Below, one piece after another: positions 54,644 to 63,743 of a DNA stretch of 64,000 nt. Position 1 is the stretch's first letter, and the number at the start of each line of letters is the position of its first letter. The notes below the pieces were generated by a model. It was given only the letters and a program-made list of their open reading frames with translations, was not told where the DNA came from and ran no database searches. This DNA is from Mariniflexile sp. AS56. GTDB lineage: Bacteria; Bacteroidota; Bacteroidia; Flavobacteriales; Flavobacteriaceae. The translations under genes and the position numbers were made by a program. The stretch is from the NCBI RefSeq assembly GCF_030552475.1, contig NZ_JAUPED010000004.1:273073-337072 (forward strand), read 5' to 3'.

Positions 54644-56773
54644 TTATTGAATTTGATTCTTAGCTCTGTTATCTTCAATCTCTGAAGCTTCTTTTAAAGC
54701 CGTATAAAGTCTTGAAGACACAACATTTAATTTTTGTTGCTCTACTCTGTTAGCAGCAGCTTGATAGCTATCTAACTTAACAGCTGGCTTCACTTTAGTT
54801 ACTTTAATCATGTAAACACCGTTAGAACCTTCAATTAATCTAGATGTTTGTCCTTCTTTCAATCCAAAAGCAGCACCAACTACTAAAGGCTCTCTACCTA
54901 CACCTGTAAGCATTGGGTTTTTCATATTAACATCTGAAGCAGTTCTAACTGTGGTACTTTCAGCCTTAGCCAAAGCATCTAAACCTGTAGCAGATACTCT
55001 GTTTTTAATTAACTCCGCTTTCTTTTCTTTACGTACAATAGGCATAACAGTCGCTTTTGCATCTTCAACAGACATAAGTCCTTCTTCATGCTTAGCTACT
55101 ATTTGAGCAATAACGTATCCGTTTGTGATGTTGAAACGTTTTGTATCACCTACATTAGAACCATCTTCAAAAGCCCAACGTACTATTGGTCTTTGGCTTC
55201 CAACACCTGGTATATTTTCGTCTAGCACTTTCAATCCATTTACAGGACGTACTACAAAGTCTTTTTCTTTAGCAGCCGCTTCAAAATCTTTCTTTTCTAA
55301 AGCGATTTCAAAGTTAGACGCATCTCTAAATATTTTATCTATAGACGCTTCAGAAGCCTCTATTTCTCTAGCAAGCGTTCCTACTTGAATCGCTCTTTTC
55401 TTATCTTTTTGACCTTCAATTTCTATAATATGGAAACCGAAAACAGTTTTAACAACACCTACATCACCTACTTTACCTTCAAATTCAAAATCATTGAATT
55501 CAGGAACCATAGAGTTATAAGGATGCCAATCGTAACGTCCTTCGTTTTGAACACTTCCTTGATCTGAAGAAAACGCTGTAACCAATTCTGGGAATTTGCT
55601 ACGGTCACCTTTAATAACTGCTAACAAACTATCAGCCGTTGCTTTCGCTTCTGTTTCCGTTTGAACAACATCTGCAGTTGCACTTTGAGAACCAATATAT
55701 GGAACTAATATGTGTCTTACTTTTGCTGAATCTGGTATTTGTTTAACCGCAATTACTTTAGATATCTTGTAGTAACCGTTATCTTGATACGGACCATACA
55801 CTTGACCTTCATTCAATTTAAAAATACTATCTGCAACAACAGCAGATAAGCCAGATTTAAATACATAACGCTTATCAAATTTAATATCTGAATTATTGTT
55901 TACAAAGCTTTCGTTATTCGTTGTGTTTAAAAAACCAATAACTGATTCACTTGCTTTAGAAGCTTCGTTATACTCAACTTTATCTTTTAAAAGCCCCGTT
56001 AAACTCGCTTTGATTGCTTTTTCATCTTCCGTTGAAGCAACTTCATTAAATTGTACAAATTTAATATCTCTTGATTCTTTTACTTCAAACTGTTTTTTAT
56101 GTTTCTTGATATAATCTGAAACATCAGACGTTGAAATTTTCACTTTATCATCCTCAATTGAAGAGTAAGCAATTTGAACAAACTGAACATCTACTTTATT
56201 TCCGTCTAATTTATGCTCTAACTCACCTTCTTTCAAAGTAGCTGTTAAACCAGCTCTAACCATGTTAAAGTAGTTTTGTTGCAATGCATTTGCAGCGATA
56301 GATTTTTCGTAGTTAATCCAACCTTGGTAACCTTCGGCAGATGTTTCTTTTAAGTTGGCAATATATTCGTTTAATTTATTCTCATCAAACATACCAGCTT
56401 CGTTTAAAAACTCAGGACTTGTAGCCAATGTTGTTTTTAACAAATCTCTCATTTGATCTTTTTCTACTGAAATACCAAGTTTTTCAAACTGGTTTTCCAT
56501 AATAGCTTGTCTAACTTCCTGTTCAAAAACTTGATTGATAACTTGAGATCCTGTAGCATTTGGTCCTGCTTGACGTTGTGCAGCTTCCACTTTTTGCATA
56601 AAGTCTTCGCGGGTAATATCTTTACCATTTACGGTTGCTACCACATTTTGAGAGCTTGCCGAAAACGAACTACCGCTTTTAAACAAATCTGCTAATACAA
56701 AAGAAAATAACGCTAAGGCTATTACGATGATTAAAAATAGTGAACGTTGTCTTATCTTATTTAAAACTGCCAT
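54644..56773 (-). CDS. PpiD/SurA-type periplasmic foldase (peptidylprolyl isomerase)
   Basis: A 709-residue membrane-anchored chaperone. N-terminal helix (RSLFLIIVIALALFSFVLAD, about residues 10-29), then a SurA_N-type domain (residues 35-260), a parvulin rotamase domain (SAKVRHILVPYIGSQSATAD ... GSVQNEGRYDWHPYN ... VVKTVFGFHIIEIEGQ, about residues 345-450) and C-terminal foldase repeats. It helps fold secreted and outer membrane proteins. It lies about 180 bp downstream of the CNNM/CBS gene, in the same direction as the coaX-to-CBS cluster. Confidence 0.93.
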   Translation of the reverse strand: MAVLNKIRQRSLFLIIVIALALFSFVLADLFKSGSSFSASSQNVVATVNGKDITREDFMQKVEAAQRQAGPNATGSQVINQVFEQEVRQAIMENQFEKLGISVEKDQMRDLLKTTLATSPEFLNEAGMFDENKLNEYIANLKETSAEGYQGWINYEKSIAANALQQNYFNMVRAGLTATLKEGELEHKLDGNKVDVQFVQIAYSSIEDDKVKISTSDVSDYIKKHKKQFEVKESRDIKFVQFNEVASTEDEKAIKASLTGLLKDKVEYNEASKASESVIGFLNTTNNESFVNNNSDIKFDKRYVFKSGLSAVVADSIFKLNEGQVYGPYQDNGYYKISKVIAVKQIPDSAKVRHILVPYIGSQSATADVVQTETEAKATADSLLAVIKGDRSKFPELVTAFSSDQGSVQNEGRYDWHPYNSMVPEFNDFEFEGKVGDVGVVKTVFGFHIIEIEGQKDKKRAIQVGTLAREIEASEASIDKIFRDASNFEIALEKKDFEAAAKEKDFVVRPVNGLKVLDENIPGVGSQRPIVRWAFEDGSNVGDTKRFNITNGYVIAQIVAKHEEGLMSVEDAKATVMPIVRKEKKAELIKNRVSATGLDALAKAESTTVRTASDVNMKNPMLTGVGREPLVVGAAFGLKEGQTSRLIEGSNGVYMIKVTKVKPAVKLDSYQAAANRVEQQKLNVVSSRLYTALKEASEIEDNRAKNQIQ

Positions 56774-56812
56774 TTGAAATTATTTTTTAAAAAAAATCTA
56801 TTGTTAAGTTGG

Positions 56813-56833
56813 TTGCCAATTGTTACTTGGCAA
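56813..56833. promoter_or_regulatory. Inverted repeat TTGCCAA-N7-TTGGCAA upstream of ppiD
   Basis: Perfect 7-bp arms separated by 7 bp, 40 bp before the ppiD start. It could be an operator or weak hairpin; no U-run follows it on either strand. Confidence 0.35.
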
Positions 56834-56957
56834 AATATTGTGGGCGAAAATACTATTTTCTATTTAATAATAAAAGTGTTATCAGGCATTTGTTTGCAGG
56901 AATGTACTTTGTTTTTTATGAATGGAAAATTACTTGAATTTTGACTAAACTAAGCGT

Positions 56958-58247
56958 CTAATCTACATCTAAAAGCTTCAATTCTACAAGGTCTATTTTG
57001 GTATTAGAAACTTCCAAAATAGTGAAACTAAATGCATCGATTCTAACTACATCATTTTTTGTTGGAATTTCCTCGGTATGATTAACAATTAAACCACCTA
57101 AGGTTTCATAATTCTCACTATCAGGAAGGTTTAATTTATAAGTTTCATTAAGGTAATCAACTTCCAATCGTGCTGAAAACGTGTAGGTTCCATCTTCTAA
57201 TCGCTCTTCAATTAAATCGACCGTATCATGTTCATCTTCAATTTCACCAAATAGTTCTTCAACAATATCTTCCACCGTCATAACTCCAGAAGTACCTCCA
57301 TATTCATCTAAAACAACAGCAATACTTTTACGTTTCTTAATAAGTACACTAAGTACATCTTTAACAAGAACGGTTTCCGGAACATATTCCACAGGAAGCA
57401 TCATAGCCTTAATGTTTTTAGGCTTTCTAAACAGCTCGAAAGAGTGTACATACCCTAAAACATCGTCGATGGTATCTTTATAAACTAAAATTTTTGTAAA
57501 ACCGGTGACTGTAAAAAGCGCGTTGAGAGACTTAATAGAGTCGTTAATCTCTATAGCAGTAATTTCGGTACGCGGTACCATAACTTCACGGGCTTTAACT
57601 TCAGAAAATTCTAAGGCGTTTTGGAAAATTTGAATTTCAGAATCCACATCATCATGTGCTTCTACCGATTCCATTTGTTCACTTATATAATTCCCTAATT
57701 CCACCTTCGTGAATGCCAATTGTATTTGGTCTCCTTCCGTTTTGAATACATATTTTAATACAAAATCTGAAATCCAAATAACAAAATCTGATATAAAAGT
57801 AAATAACATATAAAACCCATAAGCAGGAATAGCAAGGGCTTTTATTAAAGAATTCGCATATATTTGGAAAAACACTTTTGGGAAAAACTCCGCCGTTATT
57901 AATATAACAAGTGTAGAAATTACGGTTTGAGTTAACAGACTAAAATCTGTAAACATCAAATCTAAAAAAAGATAGGGTGTTGGTACCAACGATTGAAACC
58001 AGTCGACCAGCAAATCTCCCATAAAAAACCCGTAAATTACCAATGCAATATTATTACCAATTAACATGGTGGCAATAAATTTGGATGGTTTTGCGGTAAG
58101 TTTGGTTAAAACTTTTGGTAAAATGCCTTCTTGTTTTTTCTCAATTTCTATATGAATTTTATTTGAAGATACATACGCAATCTCCATACCCGAAAAGAAG
58201 GCTGAAAGTATTAATGATACAATAATGATGATGACATCAACACTCAT
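56958..58247 (-). CDS. Hemolysin-family CNNM/CBS/CorC-domain membrane protein
   Basis: A 429-residue integral membrane protein with CNNM (DUF21) helices at about residues 1-190, a CBS pair (about 205-330) including VMVPRTEITAIEIN, and a CorC_HlyC domain at the end (EDGTYTFSARLEVDYLNETY). Members act in magnesium or cobalt export or signalling; some Bacteroidota members (GldE) are tied to gliding, but the gld neighbours are absent here. It follows a small membrane protein gene by 0 bp, in the cluster starting at coaX. Confidence 0.9.
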   Translation of the reverse strand: MSVDVIIIIVSLILSAFFSGMEIAYVSSNKIHIEIEKKQEGILPKVLTKLTAKPSKFIATMLIGNNIALVIYGFFMGDLLVDWFQSLVPTPYLFLDLMFTDFSLLTQTVISTLVILITAEFFPKVFFQIYANSLIKALAIPAYGFYMLFTFISDFVIWISDFVLKYVFKTEGDQIQLAFTKVELGNYISEQMESVEAHDDVDSEIQIFQNALEFSEVKAREVMVPRTEITAIEINDSIKSLNALFTVTGFTKILVYKDTIDDVLGYVHSFELFRKPKNIKAMMLPVEYVPETVLVKDVLSVLIKKRKSIAVVLDEYGGTSGVMTVEDIVEELFGEIEDEHDTVDLIEERLEDGTYTFSARLEVDYLNETYKLNLPDSENYETLGGLIVNHTEEIPTKNDVVRIDAFSFTILEVSNTKIDLVELKLLDVD

Positions 58248-58445
58248 TTATTTTGAATTATTAGTATTATCGTATTTCTTAGCAAATTTTCTTCTGAAGA
58301 AATACATAAAAACAGCCAATGCTGCGAGTCCGAATGAGACATACGCACTATTGCTTTCACCTACATTCCATTTTGTAACACCATCATAAATAAATAGTAC
58401 AGCAAAAACGATATAAGCGTATTGAAAAATCTTTGAATATTTCAT
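58248..58445 (-). CDS. Small two-helix membrane protein, unknown function
   Basis: A 65-residue protein with two hydrophobic helices (about residues 7-22 and 34-51) and a basic C-terminal end (RRKFAKKYDNTNNSK). The stop codon directly precedes the ATG of the CNNM/CBS protein gene, and lptC lies 70 bp upstream, so it belongs to the same run. No domain is recognised. Confidence 0.78.
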   Translation of the reverse strand: MKYSKIFQYAYIVFAVLFIYDGVTKWNVGESNSAYVSFGLAALAVFMYFFRRKFAKKYDNTNNSK

Positions 58446-58515
58446 GTGTTTATTTTATAATTTGTAAAGATAATTAAAATTGAAGAATGTCAATTTTAAA
58501 TTAATTTGAATAAAA

Positions 58516-59070
58516 TTAATCTTCTACCGTAATAATACCTGTAACTTCAAGTACTTCGGCAGTCGTAAATTTTGAATCAGAATCGAAACCATTACCATTA
58601 ATAATATCGGTTTCGGTTTTATAAGAAACGGGTTTATTAGTAAACAACCATTCTTTTTTCCGGTCGTAATATAATTGTTGAGTTTTTAAAACTCCATTAT
58701 CGGCCGTAGTAATCACTACGTTTCCTTGCAGGTCCAACAAACCGGTTTCATCATAAACAATGGCATAATCTGCCACTACTACGCTTTTTTTATTCTGCTC
58801 GTCAAATAAATTTAAGATAATCCCTTCTGGAAATTCACTATATGGAAAGTCCCTGTTTTTAAAATCTAACATTTTCGGACTTAGCATATTGGCAGTAACC
58901 CTACCAGAATCGGTATGTTTTAAGTTGATGTTTTCAGCAATTCCAATAGGTTCATTTTCTGAAACCCCCATTTTCTGGACTTGATTAAAACTGTCATTAC
59001 ATGAAAAAAACATAGCCATCACAAAAAGGATGACTATGTTTAGTATTTTATATATAATTGTTTTTTTCAT
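58516..59070 (-). CDS. lptC: LptC: LPS export periplasmic protein
   Basis: Bitopic protein of the Lpt bridge that takes LPS from the LptBFG ABC transporter to LptA. From the ATG at 59070, it has 184 residues: lipobox-like FFSC (Cys24) after a hydrophobic segment, then a beta-jelly-roll region (SGRVTANMLSPKMLDFKNRD, VADYAIVYDETGLLDLQGNV, LKTQQLYYDRKKEWLFTNKP). The start is chosen because it forms a TAATG overlap with the stop of the TPR gene upstream; the frame is open to 59109 but that part lies within the other gene. Lipid A synthesis by lpxB elsewhere fits. Confidence 0.93.
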   Translation of the reverse strand: MKKTIIYKILNIVILFVMAMFFSCNDSFNQVQKMGVSENEPIGIAENINLKHTDSGRVTANMLSPKMLDFKNRDFPYSEFPEGIILNLFDEQNKKSVVVADYAIVYDETGLLDLQGNVVITTADNGVLKTQQLYYDRKKEWLFTNKPVSYKTETDIINGNGFDSDSKFTTAEVLEVTGIITVED

Positions 59071-60452
59071 TAAATTTTCGGCACTGTAACAGAAGATCCA
59101 ATCCAACAACCTATTTTAATAGTTTGACCTGTATTACCAGCACTAAATATCTCAGATTTAGATGGTGCTTTAGATAAATAGTTCGCTGCAGAATTTGCAG
59201 ATGCTCCAGACAACTTAGAATCTACACGTGCTGCTTTTTGAGCTTCATCTGCTGCTAACCAATACACCGCTCTTTTATTAAAGTTAGTGTCACCACAATC
59301 GTTAGCACTTGCTGCATACATAGCTGCAATAGATAAGTAAGGACGCCCGTTTGATGGGTTTAACTTTAACGCTTCTCTAAAGAAGTTTCTTGCTTGAGAA
59401 TAACTACCTCTAGATTTAAGTTTTAAGGCAATTCTATTATTAAGGTTTGATTTTTTAAAGTTATCAGTTTCTAAATCGATCGCTTGTTTGTAAAAAGAAA
59501 TAGCTTCGTTAGATTTACCTTCTTTATCTTTCAAGATCCCTAAGTAATAAGCTGAATTAGCCGATGGGCTTAACTCATGAAATGCATTTACTAACTTAAA
59601 GAATAATGGGTCATCTGTACATTCTTTTTCAGACATTTTACCAGCTGCTCTTTGTAACCAAACTGAATTGTTTTTATTCTCTTCAAAGTTCTTTTGGTAT
59701 AAAGGAATTAAGATCTCACAATTTGCTCTTGTTCCCATTTTCTCATCAATACCAGCTGCAATTTGATCGTAAGCGGCTAAGTAGCTTTCGTAATACGCTT
59801 TATATTGTCCTTCTTTGCTTGTTAACTCTGTACCAGCAGTTTCTTTTTCAATAAGCACGTTAAGGCTTTCAGAGTAGTTTTTAACTTCGTCTTCTACTTT
59901 TTCAACAATATCATCATACTTATTAAATAAGTCTTCTGCAGGTTTTTTACCAGCATCATATAAATCAACCATTAAAGAAAAATACGTATACAAACTTTGA
60001 GGGTTTGTAAATGTTCCTTTATCCTCTTGGTAAGCTGCATCAAAAACACCGTATAACTCTTCGTTCGATTTGTTTAATATACCTTTATTATCGTACATTA
60101 ATTGGCCTGTTTGCGCGCCATACTCTCCTTTTGGAGTTTTACTTGCAAAGTGCTCGCCTCTTTCTTTCCAAAGTTTAATTAAGTCGTTAAGGTAATTTAC
60201 CTTATCTGCACCCGTAGCTTTTTCAATTCTATCTGTTAAGATTTTCTCACCATCAACATATATAGCGTTGTTAAACTGTGGACATTTTGCTCGTACTTCC
60301 ATCCAAGGTTGAAAAGCTGCATCAAAGTTTTTAGCTTTTACATATTCGTGGAATATAGAAAGCTTCGTCATGCACTCTTCATCTTGTTGTGCAAAACTAA
60401 TATTTAAACCAATGAATAATGCTACTAATAAAAATGTAATTTTTGTTTTCAT
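59070..60452 (-). CDS. Secreted TPR protein of the coaX-lptC cluster
   Basis: A 460-residue protein with signal peptide (MKTKITFLLVALFIGLNISF, then AQ) and many alpha-helical repeats. Tetratricopeptide units are clear towards the C-terminus, for example SAYYLGILKDKEGKSNEAIS with FYKQAIDLE, and KLKSRGSYSQARNFFREALK with LNPSN. An Ala/Ser-rich end region has two Cys (CGDTN and IGCWIGSSV). It stands between an outer membrane barrel gene (18-bp gap) and lptC (1-bp overlap), which suggests a role in the outer envelope, but the exact function is unknown. Confidence 0.85.
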   Translation of the reverse strand: MKTKITFLLVALFIGLNISFAQQDEECMTKLSIFHEYVKAKNFDAAFQPWMEVRAKCPQFNNAIYVDGEKILTDRIEKATGADKVNYLNDLIKLWKERGEHFASKTPKGEYGAQTGQLMYDNKGILNKSNEELYGVFDAAYQEDKGTFTNPQSLYTYFSLMVDLYDAGKKPAEDLFNKYDDIVEKVEDEVKNYSESLNVLIEKETAGTELTSKEGQYKAYYESYLAAYDQIAAGIDEKMGTRANCEILIPLYQKNFEENKNNSVWLQRAAGKMSEKECTDDPLFFKLVNAFHELSPSANSAYYLGILKDKEGKSNEAISFYKQAIDLETDNFKKSNLNNRIALKLKSRGSYSQARNFFREALKLNPSNGRPYLSIAAMYAASANDCGDTNFNKRAVYWLAADEAQKAARVDSKLSGASANSAANYLSKAPSKSEIFSAGNTGQTIKIGCWIGSSVTVPKI

Positions 60453-60470
60453 GATAATAATGTTAACCTG

Positions 60471-61784
60471 TTAGTCAAATTTTCTTTTTTGGAACCATCT
60501 ATCGTTCAAAGATAAACTTATTTGGAAATTAATAAAATTCTCTTGAATTAAATTACTATTTGTTGTTCCTCTTTTTCCAAGCTCCAATCCTAAGTTGGCA
60601 TTAGAGAAAAAACTACCAACTGGTAATCCTACTCCAAAAGACATGCCAAACTCTTTAATTGATTCATTTTCTATATTTAAACCTGTATTTTCAAAGTGTA
60701 TTCCCGCTCTATATACAGCACGTTTAAAGTAACTTGTAAATGAATTATATTGAGGAATATAAAAACCTCCAATAGAAAGGCTTGAAGAATTCTCGTATTT
60801 AACCTCTGTACTTGAGTATAAATCGTTAGAAAAATCGCTGGTTTTCTGATATTCAGATTCGATACCTACAAACCATTTTCTTGGTTCACCAATACCCGCA
60901 CCTATTGAAAATTTTGATGGTAACACCAAATCAGTTTTCAAAAGACCTAAAGATTCTAAATCGGTATCAATAGTGCTATATACCGTTTCAGATCCTGTTG
61001 AAGACACTATCACTGTAGATATAGAACGTTCATTCTTTGAACCTAAATTACTTTCTGGTGTATATGTAACACCTGAAACTAATTCCAATTTAGGGCTAAT
61101 CATGGTTTTGTATGATAATCCTAAATTAATATTCAGTCCACTTAAATCAGACCTATTGTTTTCTCTGGTTTGATATTGCGTCGCATTCCCATCATCATCA
61201 TAAGTAAAGGCAATATTACTGTTTTGAATATTTCCAAAGTTATAATGCGCATCAATACCAACACTCAAACCGTCTGTAATTAAATATCCTAAGCCTAAAA
61301 ACGCTTTATTTAATCCACCTTCACCTTGAAATTTATTTGAGAACCTACCATCATCATAATTAGAATCTAAAGATTGGAGTTTATAGCCTACAGACGTAAA
61401 TGGCATTAAACCGAAACCAAAACCAAATTTACCTACAGGCACCGACAATGCTAAATAATCGAAGGTTGTTGTACTTGCCTTAGCACTTTCAGAACTACCT
61501 TTTAGTTTTACATCAGAATAGGTTCCACCAACCGTAAATTTAACAGGTCTACTTTCGCCAGCTAACATCTCCAAATTCTTACCAGCATATCCTGCAGGGT
61601 TTCTTAAGTTAATATGTATACTATCTGTATAAATACTTAAACCTCCCATGCTTCGGTTCTCGACTGTTCCTTTAAATTTTAAGCTTCCAATACCGTAAAA
61701 AGAATAAGGTGAGGCTGTGCCCTCTTGTCCGTAACTATTAATTGCAAAAACTGCAATAAAAACTAATACAAGTTTTTTAATCAT
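60471..61784 (-). CDS. Outer membrane beta-barrel protein (FadL/OmpP1-like)
   Basis: A 437-residue protein with a signal peptide (MIKKLVLVFIAVFAINSYGQ) and a beta-barrel pattern: repeated amphipathic strands with Asn/Ser/Thr loops, as in FGFGFGLMPFTSVGYKLQSL and GVGLPVGSFFSNANLGLELG, and an aromatic last strand. It resembles the FadL/OmpP1-like long-chain-substrate transporters of flavobacteria, but substrate is not determinable. Its start overlaps the coaX stop by 4 bp (61781-61784). Confidence 0.82.
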   Translation of the reverse strand: MIKKLVLVFIAVFAINSYGQEGTASPYSFYGIGSLKFKGTVENRSMGGLSIYTDSIHINLRNPAGYAGKNLEMLAGESRPVKFTVGGTYSDVKLKGSSESAKASTTTFDYLALSVPVGKFGFGFGLMPFTSVGYKLQSLDSNYDDGRFSNKFQGEGGLNKAFLGLGYLITDGLSVGIDAHYNFGNIQNSNIAFTYDDDGNATQYQTRENNRSDLSGLNINLGLSYKTMISPKLELVSGVTYTPESNLGSKNERSISTVIVSSTGSETVYSTIDTDLESLGLLKTDLVLPSKFSIGAGIGEPRKWFVGIESEYQKTSDFSNDLYSSTEVKYENSSSLSIGGFYIPQYNSFTSYFKRAVYRAGIHFENTGLNIENESIKEFGMSFGVGLPVGSFFSNANLGLELGKRGTTNSNLIQENFINFQISLSLNDRWFQKRKFD

Positions 61785-62512
61785 TCGTTTGAATTAAATT
61801 GTAAAATAAAGTTCAGTCCTTCTAAAAGAAAATTAGAAGTCGCAAATATGCTACTTTTTAATTGTTTAGACAAGAAATTACTATCACCTCCTGTTAAAAT
61901 AACTGTTAAATCGGGATAATTAACTTTGTACTCGTCTATAACACCATCCATTTCTTTTAAAACACCATAAACAACACCGGAATGTATAGCTGTTTCGGTT
62001 GAATTTCCAATAATACTATTTGGCAAGCCCATATCTAATAACGGTAAATTGGCCGTTAAATTATTCAACGATTTATAACGCATGCGCAAGCCAGGAGAAA
62101 TGGCACCGCCTAAGTATTCTTTTTTGGTATTTATAAAATCGTAAGTTATGCACGTACCAGCATCAATAACAAGAACATTTCTATTTTCATAAAGCTTTAC
62201 GGAAGCACATACCAAGGCCAATCGATCCACACCCAATGTTTTTGGCGTTTCATAAAGATTTGTAAAAGGTAATTTCGTATCAGAATTTAAAGAAAGTAAA
62301 TCAAAATAGTTAGATATAACATCAACATCCGTTTTACTCAGTTTACCTACAGAAGAAACAATAGCCTGACTAATGCTTGGGTATTCGTTTTTAATAGCCT
62401 CAATATGCTCTAAAATCAAATTTAGAGCTACTGCTTCTTTATGTTTAAGAGCACCCCCATCAAAAACGGCTAGTTTTACAAAAGAATTTCCTACGTCTAT
62501 TATTAAATTCAT
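61781..62512 (-). CDS. coaX: Type III pantothenate kinase
   Basis: Cytoplasmic CoaX-type kinase for the first step of coenzyme A synthesis; it does not use the ATP-loop of type I/II enzymes. The 243-residue protein has the acetate/sugar-kinase fold: phosphate loop LIIDVGNSFVKLAVFDGG, KTLGVDRLALVCASVKLYEN, DAGTCITYDFINTKKEYLGG and GAISPGLRMRYKSLNN. It is the first gene of the envelope run; the porin-like gene overlaps it by 4 bp, a typical flavobacterial arrangement. A TAGATTTG box on the minus strand lies upstream at 62529-62536. Confidence 0.96.
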   Translation of the reverse strand: MNLIIDVGNSFVKLAVFDGGALKHKEAVALNLILEHIEAIKNEYPSISQAIVSSVGKLSKTDVDVISNYFDLLSLNSDTKLPFTNLYETPKTLGVDRLALVCASVKLYENRNVLVIDAGTCITYDFINTKKEYLGGAISPGLRMRYKSLNNLTANLPLLDMGLPNSIIGNSTETAIHSGVVYGVLKEMDGVIDEYKVNYPDLTVILTGGDSNFLSKQLKSSIFATSNFLLEGLNFILQFNSNE

Positions 62513-62528
62513 ATTTTTAATTAAAGTT

Positions 62529-62536
62529 CAAATCTA
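62529..62536 (-). promoter_or_regulatory. Candidate -7 promoter box TAGATTTG for the coaX cluster
   Basis: Reads TAGATTTG on the minus strand, 16 bp before the coaX ATG, fitting TAnnTTTG; the leader would be short. No clear -33. Confidence 0.45.
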
Positions 62537-62647
62537 CAAAATGAAAATAATAAGTATTATTTTTTTTCTTATTATATTGATTTTAAAACACATGCGTAAT
62601 TCAATTTAAAAAAAAAAAAAATAAGATGAATTTTTTCCAAATTTCTC

Positions 62648-62678
62648 TTGCTGAATATTAAAAATCAATATATATTTG
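62648..62678 (+). promoter_or_regulatory. Promoter of tRNA-Phe
   Basis: TTG at 62648-62650, 20-bp spacer, TATATTTG at 62671-62678: the best -33/-7 match in the window. It ends 15 bp before the mature tRNA. Confidence 0.7.
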
Positions 62679-62693
62679 CAACCGCTAAGGCGA

Positions 62694-62766
62694 GGTACCT
62701 TAGCTCAGTTGGTAGAGCAAAGGACTGAAAATCCTTGTGTCCCTGGTTCGATTCCTGGAGGTACCA
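62694..62766 (+). tRNA. tRNA-Phe, anticodon GAA
   Basis: Complete cloverleaf: acceptor GGTACCT pairs perfectly with AGGTACC, D-arm GCTCAGTTGGTAGAGC, anticodon stem AAGGA/TCCTT with loop CTGAAAA (GAA at 62727-62729), T-arm CCTGG-TTCGATT-CCTGG. Discriminator A, CCA not encoded. A terminator follows. Confidence 0.97.
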
Positions 62767-62769
62767 CAA

Positions 62770-62810
62770 AAAAATCCCGAAACTTAATTGTTTACGGGAT
62801 TTTTGTTTTT
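62770..62810 (+). terminator. Terminator of tRNA-Phe
   Basis: AAAAATCCCG, then AAAC/GTTT pairs, and CGGGATTTTT followed by GTTTTT: a hairpin 4 bp after the tRNA 3' end, with a clear T-run. Confidence 0.85.
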
Positions 62811-63012
62811 AGGAAATTCTCAATCTCCTATTTATACACTTTTATCAATAACCTTATTCGGTAAATAATTTTTATTAGTCTTAAAGCAAGTGTATGTATG
62901 CTTTAGGTCTTATTCCTTTCTTTAAACCTTTTCGTTACTTTCTTACCCAATGGGGGAGTCTATAGCAACAATAAACGACCACAAACTCAAGATACTCCAC
63001 ATTATAATCTAA

Positions 63013-63207
63013 CAGAAACTATTAAACGAAAATGATTTTCAATTGCACCAAACTAGTTATAATAGAACACTATATTATGCAAGCCATTGTGCTGTAATAG
63101 CCAATTACAACTTGGGTTTTGTCCCAATTTTATTAAAAGATGAATCTACTGAAGGAGGCGCTTGGTTTGAAAAAGTTGTCAAGTCCTTATTGAAAACAAC
63201 AAGATAA
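63013..63207 (+). pseudogene. HEPN-like gene fragment, start-less and frameshifted
   Basis: After a TAA at 63010, 64 codons stay open to the TAA at 63205. The translation contains LHQTSYNRTLYYASHCAVIA, similar to the RxxYYAxxHAA core helix of small HEPN proteins, and ends WFEKVVKSLLKTTR. There is no start codon. In the next frame, protein-like sequence IENNKIIVDLFTAEVCTYSS continues across this stop (63189-63263), so at least one frameshift seems present. I read it as a decayed gene; the HEPN assignment is tentative. Confidence 0.35.
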
Positions 63208-63319
63208 TAGTCGATTTATTCACTGCAGAAGTCTGCACCTACTCCTCTCATCCCTATTTAAAGTTCTTTTAGAATCAATAACTATTCACGAACATAAAGC
63301 ATATAAGGCCGATGAAGAA

Positions 63320-63685
63320 TTGCTAATATACCAATATAAAAATGGTATAATTTATCCAGATTACAGTAGCGTAGATATTTTAATGAAAGACCCAACCCAT
63401 TCTAAAGCGTTGAATGATAAGGTGTTTCCCTATTTACATCATAAAACATTATTGATTTGTAAATTTAAAAATGGCCATTTAATAGAAACTATGGCCATTT
63501 CAGGTTCCGGTCTACCCTATGTACCACATATCGACTCTCTAAATGGCCCAACTGGTTACAGCGTAATTCTTCATAAGCATTTAATAAGAGCTAGTGTCAA
63601 GTTATTCCTAATGCATACCCATCGCAACAAAAGTGTCGACTATAATGAGCTTTGGAACGAACCAAAAAACTATAAGGCACATTAA
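63320..63685 (+). CDS. Hypothetical protein, probably the 3' part of a decayed gene
   Basis: From a TTG at 63320, 121 codons to a TAA at 63683. The same frame stays open upstream to about 63235 with protein-like sequence (VLLESITIHEHKAYKADEEL) and no ATG, and the preceding segment (EVCTYSSHPYLKFF, then TAG at 63261) lies in a different frame. I therefore think this is the C-terminal part of a longer gene with a frameshift near 63260. The domain is not recognised; features are KTLLICKFKNGHLIETMAIS, PTGYSVILHKHLIRASVKLF and a Lys-rich end. Could still be an intact short gene using TTG. Confidence 0.45.
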   Translation: MLIYQYKNGIIYPDYSSVDILMKDPTHSKALNDKVFPYLHHKTLLICKFKNGHLIETMAISGSGLPYVPHIDSLNGPTGYSVILHKHLIRASVKLFLMHTHRNKSVDYNELWNEPKNYKAH

Positions 63686-63743
63686 TTAAAATTATTTTAA
63701 CTTATATGAAGATGATTCGTGCAAGTTTTTAAGAAACATAAAA

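Noticed and set aside
62676..62864. Plus-strand frame of 62 codons over the tRNA-Phe gene
   Set aside because: It translates the tRNA and its terminator (AQLVEQRTENPCVPGSIPGG is the well-known translated-tRNA artefact).
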